A stretch of DNA of 36,063 nucleotides from Candidatus Woesearchaeota archaeon (lineage in GTDB: Archaea; Nanobdellota; Nanobdellia; Woesearchaeales; JAGVYF01). The notes beneath the pieces are model-generated. The model had not been told where the DNA came from. It ran no database searches and saw only the letters and a list, made by a program, of their open reading frames with translations. Below, piece by piece: positions 5,907-12,689 of the stretch (positions are counted from its first letter, which is position 1; each line of letters begins with the position of its first letter). Position numbers and translations under genes: made by a program. Location of the stretch: assembly GCA_023264635.1 (NCBI GenBank), contig JAHFLT010000014.1, positions 1-36,063 on the forward strand. The letters run 5' to 3'.

Positions 5907-8447
5907 TTACTTCATCTCTCTTATCTTTTTCTTACTCTCGTCCCATTCCTGCAGAAACCGTTTCACTGTCTTCGCCACGTGCTCTGGCTGGGTTTTGAGA
6001 ATATCTGCAGCTTGTTGCAGGAGATCGCCTGTTGACTCTTTAGTGCTTGTCAATTCCAATTCCTTAGCAGCTATTTTTTGGTTTTTTTGGACAGCTTTTT
6101 GTGTACTTTTCCATTTTCCAAAAAGTTCCTGCACGCGTCCAGGCACACATTCTTCAGCAATACCTAATAGTAAAGCCACTTCTCGCAGCGCAAAAATTGT
6201 GTCTTCTTTCACTTTTTCAGCTGCACTACCAGCCACAAAAGTAAGTCGTACTATTCCATCTGAGATTTTATTGCTTTTGATGATCCGTATCTTACCAGCT
6301 TCTTTTGTATTGTGTAAGTGCGTTCCCCCACAGCATTCCACATCAACTTCCGGAATTTCTACAATGCGCAGTTCCTTCCCCGGCACGACACCACCCTGAT
6401 ATATTCTCATCCCAAACTTCTGCTCAGCAGCTGTACGCGAATAGAATGATAACTTTGTCTGTATTGCTTCGCGCACCAGCTTGTTCGCTTCTTCCTCAAT
6501 CTTCTTTAATTCCTCTTCGCTTAGGCTTTGGTAATGCGTTATGTCTATGTGTGCCTTTTCCTCTTGTTTCTTTGCGCCAGCCTGGTTAACATGATTTCCC
6601 AGCACACGGCGTGCAGCAGCATTAATGATATGCGTAGCTGTATGATGCTGCGCAAGCTGGAAACGCCGTTTCTTGTCTATTTCTCCGGCAATGGTGTCAC
6701 CTTCTTTGAATCGTGGATGCTCAGCCAGCTTATGCACAATGATATTACTTTGCTTAAACACATCAACCACCCTATGAGAACCTAATACCCCTGTATCATA
6801 TTCCTGCCCACCTGATGTTGGATAAAAATAAGTCTTGTCTAGTATAACATATTGCCCAATAACCTTTAGCACTTTTGCAGAGAAATCTGTCTTTCTGTAA
6901 TCTTCATAATACATAGTTTTTGTCTCAGGTACATCTTCCAGAGACAGCTGTTCTTTCTCTTCGGCTTCTTTCCCTTCCTGTTGTTCGTGTAGTTCTGCAA
7001 CACGTGCATAAAAGTTATCCGGTACTTTGACATTGACACAAATTTTCTTTGCCTCTTCCTCAATGAGTTCAGGAGAAATACCTTGGTTATCATAAAGCGT
7101 CAGCAGTTTTTCATCAGTAATTTTTTCCTTGGCTGCCAGCAGGCGCTGTATTACTTGTCGTGATTTCTGCCGTGTACTTTCATATTTGTTTTTTTCGACA
7201 TCAAGTATCTCATGGACATCTTCCAGATTTTCCATGAGCTCAGGGAAAAGGGGTTTTATGTATTCAGCATGAGTTTGGGCAACATCCGCTAAATGGATGT
7301 TCCAGCCGTAATGGTCTATGAATGAGAGCGCTCTACGTAAGATGACCCTTAGATTATAACCACCACGCACATTACTTGGCAGTGCACCATCATTCAATGC
7401 AAAAAGCAGGCTTCGTGTATGCTCAGCTACAGAATATATTGCTGCAAGCGGCTGGACAGCATCGCGTAAATCCTTTGTGTCCATATTCATCTTCTTTGCT
7501 ACAGAATTCCATGCTTTATCGATGTTCTCGACCTCATCTACATTTAAATAGGAGGCATATGGCAGGAATCGTCTTATAACATCCTTTTCACCTGTAACAC
7601 CTGTTGCGTGTAATAGTTTTTTACAGACTGTGGGAAATGTTGTCTCATAGCTTGTGCTCGTGCCTTGCGTGAACCATGCATTTCTCTCATGTCCCATGCC
7701 CATATCGAGCACTTTCAAATTCAGCTCTCGTGGGCCATGGGGAGTTGTTTCGTAGAGCATATACACCTGATTTCCCAGTTCAAGTCCTCGGGAATAGTAT
7801 TCCATCGACGGCCCAAAATTCCCGCCACCTGCCCAGGCATCTTCATGGAATGTTATTTCTTTATCTGACAGGCCTAGCCCTTTGTTAAGCCACGTTTTTA
7901 TGTCTGAGAAGTATTTTGCCTGATCAAACTTGTCTTTTGGCATGAATGCATGTTGCCCAATCATAACAAAGCCGGTGTAATGCGCCCCCGTTATACCAAC
8001 ATTATCTATATCATTAAAGCGGAGACAGAATTGCGGCACTACCAATGGATTCGCAGGTGGAGTGACTTCTCCTGATACAACATATGGCTGGAAATCATAA
8101 ATAGATGCCTGCACAAAATCAGTATCTGTTCTCCATCTGGCTGTCACAGGATAACGTTTTATCGGCGTGTAGCCTAATTTGCTGAACAGCTTTGAGAAAT
8201 TCTGCCATGTCTCAATGTAGTCCATCTTATTTTTTGCAGGAGGCTTATCAAAGAATTTGAAGCCACCAGAACATGCAGGATCACCACACGTTTTCCTGTC
8301 AGCATGCACTGTCCAGTAGAATGTGCCGCACGTGCATTGTTTGCGCATGAAACCATTATTCTTCAGTACATCAACAGCATAATACTTCTCAGGACTTTTT
8401 GATGCCTTCAGCTTGAACTCTTTCTTTACTTCTTTGTCACTCATCAT
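5907..8447 (-). CDS. alaS: Alanyl-tRNA synthetase, archaeal type
   Basis: An 846-residue class II synthetase that charges tRNA-Ala. The archaeal N-terminal zinc-binding segment (CTCGTFYWT, then CGDPAC) is at about residues 38-60, before the catalytic core with RFNDIDNVGITGAHYTGF. The editing domain has the HHTATH motif near residue 600 and CCGGTH near 705, which form the metal site that clears Ser- and Gly-tRNA-Ala. The C-terminal helical dimerisation part follows. It is slightly shorter than many archaeal AlaRS (about 900), mainly at the C-terminus. Start choice is ATG 8447 or the adjacent ATG 8444; a TATA-like box fits either as leaderless. Confidence 0.97.
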   Translation of the reverse strand: MMSDKEVKKEFKLKASKSPEKYYAVDVLKNNGFMRKQCTCGTFYWTVHADRKTCGDPACSGGFKFFDKPPAKNKMDYIETWQNFSKLFSKLGYTPIKRYPVTARWRTDTDFVQASIYDFQPYVVSGEVTPPANPLVVPQFCLRFNDIDNVGITGAHYTGFVMIGQHAFMPKDKFDQAKYFSDIKTWLNKGLGLSDKEITFHEDAWAGGGNFGPSMEYYSRGLELGNQVYMLYETTPHGPRELNLKVLDMGMGHERNAWFTQGTSTSYETTFPTVCKKLLHATGVTGEKDVIRRFLPYASYLNVDEVENIDKAWNSVAKKMNMDTKDLRDAVQPLAAIYSVAEHTRSLLFALNDGALPSNVRGGYNLRVILRRALSFIDHYGWNIHLADVAQTHAEYIKPLFPELMENLEDVHEILDVEKNKYESTRQKSRQVIQRLLAAKEKITDEKLLTLYDNQGISPELIEEEAKKICVNVKVPDNFYARVAELHEQQEGKEAEEKEQLSLEDVPETKTMYYEDYRKTDFSAKVLKVIGQYVILDKTYFYPTSGGQEYDTGVLGSHRVVDVFKQSNIIVHKLAEHPRFKEGDTIAGEIDKKRRFQLAQHHTATHIINAAARRVLGNHVNQAGAKKQEEKAHIDITHYQSLSEEELKKIEEEANKLVREAIQTKLSFYSRTAAEQKFGMRIYQGGVVPGKELRIVEIPEVDVECCGGTHLHNTKEAGKIRIIKSNKISDGIVRLTFVAGSAAEKVKEDTIFALREVALLLGIAEECVPGRVQELFGKWKSTQKAVQKNQKIAAKELELTSTKESTGDLLQQAADILKTQPEHVAKTVKRFLQEWDESKKKIREMK

Positions 8448-8465
8448 GAGGTTAAAAAGAGGGAA

Positions 8466-8475
8466 TTATTTAAAG
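8466..8475 (-). promoter_or_regulatory. TATA-like box for alaS
   Basis: CTTTAAATAA on the minus strand, centred about 24-26 nt before the paired ATG codons of alaS. Confidence 0.55.
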
Positions 8476-8523
8476 GTTTGTTGATTCCGTTTTAACGGCA
8501 TTAAAGAATTGTTTCCCCGTCAC

Positions 8524-8673
8524 TCAATCTCTTTGCAAGGTTCTGTACCTTTCTATTGCTTTTTGTTTTTGGAGTTTGAGTTGTTGTTGTTTGATTATTC
8601 TTACTGCTTGTCCCGAAGCAGAGGGAGGTTGGGATAATGGTTGAACACTAGTTACTGGTTGAGAGGTTTTGGG
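8524..8673 (-). other. In-frame open extension after the stop of the surface-protein gene
   Basis: After the TAA at 8674-8676 the same frame stays open for 49 codons to a TGA at 8524-8526. It would encode a Pro/Ser/Thr/Gln-rich linker (starting PKTSQPVTSVQPLSQPP) followed by a basic, Gln-rich helix (KQQQLKLQKQK). This looks like the natural end of a surface protein, and a single CAA to TAA change would explain it. Chance openness is also possible, because the strand is poor in T and a second frame is open for much of it. Confidence 0.35.
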
Positions 8674-10005
8674 TTAGGACGATAAGGGGGTGACACGGAT
8701 GTTGTCAACCTTAAATCGTGTAGGCAAACCGCTTCCTGAAGTACCAGTAGTTTCTGTTAACTCAGGATAAAACGAATTATACTGAGGTATTCTATGTTCA
8801 ACAGTTCCTAACAAGAAATGAGTAGATGTAGTTATAGTATTATCAGTTCCTTCCAATATCTGACCAGCGACTTGTACTTTAAATCTTCCATCTTTGTCTC
8901 TAGTTATCTTAATGTGATAATTATCCTGAGCGGGTATATTTTTTTTAGATAAAATCGTTATCTCTTCTCCTTTTCCGATAGTCTTATTCAATCCTACGGA
9001 AGAACCAGAAGAATATAGGTAAAGATGATATCCCTCCCGAGGGAGTAATTTCTTTGAAGTCATTTTTGATGTAATAAACCAAATATCAGCTACTAAGCCT
9101 AACTCTTTCCCTTTCCCATTTACATGTCTCCCAACATCAAATTCCCAAGTTCCGTATGCCTGTGTACTTTCTATTGCAATACGCCCTAAACGAACACTCC
9201 GTGGATATTGATAAGGGTAGCTAACAAATAATTCTCCATTGATAACCTCTATGGGAATGGGTGTTACCTTTCCATCTAATTCAAATAAAGGATCATCTAA
9301 CTCTCTAGGATAACCTACTGGACGGGCTACTTTTGGATATTCGAATACTCCAACTTTCCACACCGGATTCTTCGTATAATCTCCATCTTCAAAATTATCA
9401 GACCAGCCACCTATTATTTTAGCTGTCTCAAACACCAACTCTCCCTCTTCCTTTGCATACAAGAGATAGCCTTTGCCAGGCTTCAGAGTAAATTCATAAT
9501 TATCTATCTTGTTCCACTTCTGCGTTTTTCCATCAAATTCCCAAAAGGAGTCAATAGCGTCGCTAAAAGATTTTTCTGTTCCTTTACTTTTGATTTTTCC
9601 ATCTTTTATTTGTACATCAATAGATACACCAATCACATTCACCCCTTTAGTAAGGTGAATGCTCGATTGACTAGTAACATCTATTGATATCCTCATTTTT
9701 CCCCCCTGCACAAAATCAATAAAATAGCCAGTGTTTGGCTCAAGTGTTCGCATTGGATTAAAGCGTTCCCATTTACTATCTTTTAATTGATATATTGCCA
9801 TTGCTGGTTGATAGATCTTGTTATATTTCCAATTTCCTAGCGCCAAACCTGTTACTGTTGAGCTGGGAAATGAAACAAGATTCCATCCTGCAGGCACATC
9901 TATTTCTTTTGTTTGTCCTGCTGTTTGATATCCGGTTATCTGTGCTGTGACTATCAGGCTAGAGAGCGAAATAAGAATTAAAAGAGCAACAACCCACTTT
10001 TTCAT
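8674..10005 (-). CDS. Secreted surface protein with a concanavalin/LamG-like C-terminal domain
   Basis: A 443-residue protein with a typical signal peptide (positive MKK, hydrophobic 5-20, small residues at the likely cleavage site). A short beta domain with PAGWNLVSFPS (about residues 39-49) occurs in many surface proteins. From NFEDGDYTKNPVW (about residue 205) to the KVDNIRV end it looks like a concanavalin-type jelly roll, as in LamG or DUF1080 sugar-binding domains; the last strand KVDNIRV is characteristic. It is probably exported and binds a polysaccharide or glycan. The gene is 15 bp downstream of a small membrane-protein gene on the same strand and the two may be co-transcribed. Coding potential continues in frame beyond the stop, see the separate entry. 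Confidence 0.7.
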   Translation of the reverse strand: MKKWVVALLILISLSSLIVTAQITGYQTAGQTKEIDVPAGWNLVSFPSSTVTGLALGNWKYNKIYQPAMAIYQLKDSKWERFNPMRTLEPNTGYFIDFVQGGKMRISIDVTSQSSIHLTKGVNVIGVSIDVQIKDGKIKSKGTEKSFSDAIDSFWEFDGKTQKWNKIDNYEFTLKPGKGYLLYAKEEGELVFETAKIIGGWSDNFEDGDYTKNPVWKVGVFEYPKVARPVGYPRELDDPLFELDGKVTPIPIEVINGELFVSYPYQYPRSVRLGRIAIESTQAYGTWEFDVGRHVNGKGKELGLVADIWFITSKMTSKKLLPREGYHLYLYSSGSSVGLNKTIGKGEEITILSKKNIPAQDNYHIKITRDKDGRFKVQVAGQILEGTDNTITTSTHFLLGTVEHRIPQYNSFYPELTETTGTSGSGLPTRFKVDNIRVTPLSS

Positions 10006-10020
10006 TTCACTTTCTTATTC

Positions 10021-10464
10021 TCAAGAACTATTTATACTTTCCGATTCAGTCAACCACTTCCAAAGAGCCACACCAGTGAGCCCCAAAAATGATACCATCA
10101 AGAGCATACTATCTTGCTGTTGCTGCTGTACTAGCTTATCTAGACCTTTTAATTCACCCACCAATGTATCTCCTTCCAGAAGGAGTTTCTGCTGCTTCAT
10201 ATGAACAAGTGCCAGTTCAAGATCTTTTTCCACTTTCTGCGCCTGCTCTTTTACTTTACCTTCACTCTGTTTGGTCACATATGTGCCGTAGGATTGCCAT
10301 GTTTGTGTGAGCAATTTATCATATTGATCAAGGTAAAGATATTGTTTCATAGCAGGGTGGGTAGAGAAGTAATCATTGACTTTTTTCTCATTATAGAATC
10401 CCGAAGCACCGAAATAAATTGATGCTACCCCACATCCAACCAACAAAAGTGTTTTTGTGTTCAT
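10021..10464 (-). CDS. Small membrane protein with coiled-coil middle, 147 aa
   Basis: A protein with an N-terminal hydrophobic segment (about residues 4-20, LLLVGCGVASIYFGASG), a charged helical middle with heptad-like spacing and a Gln run (QQQQQ), and a C-terminal membrane segment (about 117-136). The likely topology is two anchors with an approximately 90-residue coiled coil between. The open frame extends upstream to 10557, but that part is coded over the end of the DNA ligase gene. ATG 10464 is preferred because a TATA-like box (10484-10493) is centred about 26 nt before it. Function unknown; it may work with the adjacent surface protein. Confidence 0.6.
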   Translation of the reverse strand: MNTKTLLLVGCGVASIYFGASGFYNEKKVNDYFSTHPAMKQYLYLDQYDKLLTQTWQSYGTYVTKQSEGKVKEQAQKVEKDLELALVHMKQQKLLLEGDTLVGELKGLDKLVQQQQQDSMLLMVSFLGLTGVALWKWLTESESINSS

Positions 10465-10483
10465 CTTTTTTTTCCAGTTCTCT

Positions 10484-10493
10484 ATAATTATAA
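10484..10493 (-). promoter_or_regulatory. TATA-like box for the coiled-coil membrane protein
   Basis: A 10-bp TTTATAATTA-type box on the minus strand just before the end of lig, centred about 24-26 nt upstream of ATG 10464. Confidence 0.5.
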
Positions 10494-10495
10494 AT

Positions 10496-12391
10496 TTATC
10501 TCTTTTGCTCATCAAATAGTTTCTGCACATACGACAATGGCGAGCAGTCCTCGGCATTCTTATCTGTTCTCAATCTGACGAGTCTTGGGAATCGGAGCGC
10601 AAATCCTGAAGCATAGGATGGACTACGTTGTATCTCTTCATATGCGAGTTCTAGCACAACAGCTGGGTTTATAGCAACTCTTCTTCCTTTTTCACGGATA
10701 ATCAAAGGCTTAAGCTGTTCAGTGAGCGCAGCAAAACTTACTCCTTCAGTTATGTTTTTGGTTATTTCCTTGAAACCAGTCCCCACTTTCCCTAGTTCAA
10801 GATATTTATCCACATCACGACATGCAACGGTGAATGAGGAGAGCATGTTTACCCTTTTCCCTTCTCCCCATTCAGCTCCCACAATCACAAGATCAAGTGT
10901 ATCCATAGTGGGTTTTATCTTGACGCCATAGCCAACACGTGCACCTGGCTGATACGGCGCTGTGAGGGATTTAACCATTATGCCTTCTGTCCCTCTTCCC
11001 AGCGCAAGGTTATAGAACTCGGCAGCATCATCTTCCTTATCGGTGACAAGCTGGTGTGCAAGTCTGATGGCAGCATCCTCTATTTTCACAATAGAACTGA
11101 GCAACTGCCGCCGTTCAGCAAATGGCAAACGTATCAATGTTCTGCCATTGAGCTCAAGAATGTCGAAGAGTATAACAAGTACAGGAACATCCTTTGACAT
11201 AAGATGGACATCATACTTTCGCTGGATGCGTTGGGAGATATCCTGAAATGGTGCAAAGTGCTGCTGTGATGTATCAAATCCAACTATCTCTGCATCTAAA
11301 ATATAATCGTGAGAAGACACACACTTCCCAATGACTTCTACAACATCTGGAAACTGTGGAGTAACATCATCAAGCTTTCTTGTAAAGAGTTTAATGCAGT
11401 CTCCATTCCGATGGATCTGTAGCCTGAATCCATCGTATTTGAATTCACATGCAGCTGGCTTGCCCACGATTGAAAATGCCTCTTTTATGGACTGCGCTTT
11501 CTGGAAAAGCATAAGCTTCAGTGGTTTTCCCGGAATAAGGCCGGTATCCAGCAACTTCCGTACACTTCTCATTTTTGCGCGTCTTGCAACCAGAGGAAGA
11601 TCATTGAATATGTCAAGTGCTTCCTGTATGTCTTGCGTGAAAGTATTATACACTTCTCGTGCAATGTGCTCATTTGGCGTGATTATGAGATCTGCGTCAG
11701 CTATATCAGTGAGCTCTTGCTGTGTCGTGATGTTTATTATTCTCTTTCCCTGCGGTTGAGCAACAACCCCTCGGCAAAAAACGCAAGCATTAGTCTTAGG
11801 TTGTGTGGCATTGCAGCGTGTGCAGGTGCTAGCCAAATAGCTGATTTTTGGATAATATGCCCACACCAGAGCATCCCGCATCAATCCTTCACCAGCACCT
11901 ACCCGCATATCGCCTAAGACAGTCCGTACAATATATTGTGCTTCTTTCGGCTCAGCGCTCGTCAATAGCTCTGCAATATACTGTGCCTTCACATCAACAG
12001 CTCCCTCTCCCTCGAGCTCTGCAAGCTTCTTGATGTTCGCGAATACTTTTGCAACTGTTATCCTCTGCGCAAAAAGGGTCTGTTGCTTCTTTGTTTTCAC
12101 CAGTTCAGCAGCAGTTTTTCCAAGATCACCTGTTGTTCTCCAATGGTCTTCAATCTCTTTATATCCCGTAGCTAGCGCTATTGCTTTGCTAAGGAGTTTT
12201 GCAGCAACGCCTATCTTCTTCTCTTCTGCAGTCGGAAATACAGTTCCTTGCAAGAGGAGTACCACTTTATCCAGCTCATCTGCAGGTATCTCTTCAATAA
12301 ATCTTGCAAGATGTGCGATCTTTTCCAATCGCTTAGGAGTTCCCTCTACTTTCTCATACACATCAACAAGTGAGCTGTAGCGCATGTACAA
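10496..12391 (-). CDS. lig: ATP-dependent DNA ligase (archaeal LigI type) with zinc-ribbon insertion
   Basis: A 631-residue ligase that seals nicks in DNA using ATP. The nucleotidyl-lysine motif KYDG has Lys318 (FKYDGFRLQIH), with the following motifs DAEIVGFD and EGIMVKS, and the C-terminal OB-fold. The N-terminal DNA-binding domain ends in GDMRVGAGEGL, as in other archaeal ligases, but between it and ALDIFNDLPLVA about 60 residues are inserted, containing C190, C193, C203 and C206, a CxxC-CxxC zinc ribbon. I do not recall this in classical archaeal LigI. GGAGGTG (12397-12403) is five nt before a TTG at 12391 and 11 nt before an in-frame ATG at 12385. The TTG is chosen because of the spacing used by neighbouring genes, but the ATG gives the more usual N-terminus. 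Confidence 0.95.
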   Translation of the reverse strand: MYMRYSSLVDVYEKVEGTPKRLEKIAHLARFIEEIPADELDKVVLLLQGTVFPTAEEKKIGVAAKLLSKAIALATGYKEIEDHWRTTGDLGKTAAELVKTKKQQTLFAQRITVAKVFANIKKLAELEGEGAVDVKAQYIAELLTSAEPKEAQYIVRTVLGDMRVGAGEGLMRDALVWAYYPKISYLASTCTRCNATQPKTNACVFCRGVVAQPQGKRIINITTQQELTDIADADLIITPNEHIAREVYNTFTQDIQEALDIFNDLPLVARRAKMRSVRKLLDTGLIPGKPLKLMLFQKAQSIKEAFSIVGKPAACEFKYDGFRLQIHRNGDCIKLFTRKLDDVTPQFPDVVEVIGKCVSSHDYILDAEIVGFDTSQQHFAPFQDISQRIQRKYDVHLMSKDVPVLVILFDILELNGRTLIRLPFAERRQLLSSIVKIEDAAIRLAHQLVTDKEDDAAEFYNLALGRGTEGIMVKSLTAPYQPGARVGYGVKIKPTMDTLDLVIVGAEWGEGKRVNMLSSFTVACRDVDKYLELGKVGTGFKEITKNITEGVSFAALTEQLKPLIIREKGRRVAINPAVVLELAYEEIQRSPSYASGFALRFPRLVRLRTDKNAEDCSPLSYVQKLFDEQKR

Positions 12392-12479
12392 GTGCGCACC
12401 TCCTTTCTTTTTTAAGATTTGCCTTATTGTGCGATTATTATTCTTTTCACTAATCTCAACATAACCTTTGTACTTTCAT

Positions 12480-12491
12480 AAAATTTAAATA
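12480..12491 (+). promoter_or_regulatory. TATA-like box of nrdJ
   Basis: AAAATTTAAATA with an expected transcription start near 12513. This puts the start point inside the first NrdR-like box, and gives a leader of about 125 nt (to ATG 12638). Confidence 0.55.
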
Positions 12492-12510
12492 GAGCGTAAC
12501 CCATAGAAAA

Positions 12511-12526
12511 ACACAACCTATTGTGT
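12511..12526 (+). promoter_or_regulatory. NrdR-box-like palindrome, first copy
   Basis: The 16-mer ACACAACCTATTGTGT matches the bacterial NrdR box (ACACwATATaTwGTGT) at 14 of 16 positions by eye, and lies in a longer inverted repeat with 9-bp arms (12508-12516 and 12521-12529). It covers the predicted transcription start, as a repressor site would. No NrdR gene is in the window. Confidence 0.55.
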
Positions 12527-12541
12527 TTTAGTTGTTTTGAA

Positions 12542-12557
12542 ACACAACAAATTGGGG
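12542..12557 (+). promoter_or_regulatory. NrdR-box-like element, second and weaker copy
   Basis: ACACAACAAATTGGGG matches the same consensus at 12 of 16 positions and begins exactly 31 bp after the first copy. This is about three helical turns, the spacing typical of paired NrdR boxes. The right half is degenerate. Confidence 0.4.
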
Positions 12558-12558
12558 C

Positions 12559-12689
12559 TAAGAGGAGAGGGTAATATTGGGGTAAAGGAAAAGTAGTATG
12601 GGGGTTGAGAGTAATAAATTGAGGTGATTGGTGATTGATGATGGAAAAAGAGGGTTTGGTTGGGAGTTTGATGGTTGGGGAGGTAGTTA
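12559..12689 (+). other. 131-nt cytosine-free tract over the nrdJ leader and first codons
   Basis: Between C at 12558 and C at 12690 the plus strand has only A, G and T, with G runs at 12569-12571, 12579-12582 and 12600-12604. The tract covers the whole later leader, the Shine-Dalgarno-like GAGGTGA (12621-12627) and the first codons. RNA from it cannot form G-C pairs within itself. Confidence 0.9.

Noticed and set aside
12554-12604. G-quadruplex in the nrdJ leader
   Set aside because: Four G runs exist, but the loops are 11, 7 and 17 nt, too long for a confident canonical quadruplex.
12392-12637. Cobalamin riboswitch before the B12-dependent nrdJ
   Set aside because: The leader is only about 125 nt, has no C, and none of the conserved cobalamin-box pairings can form.
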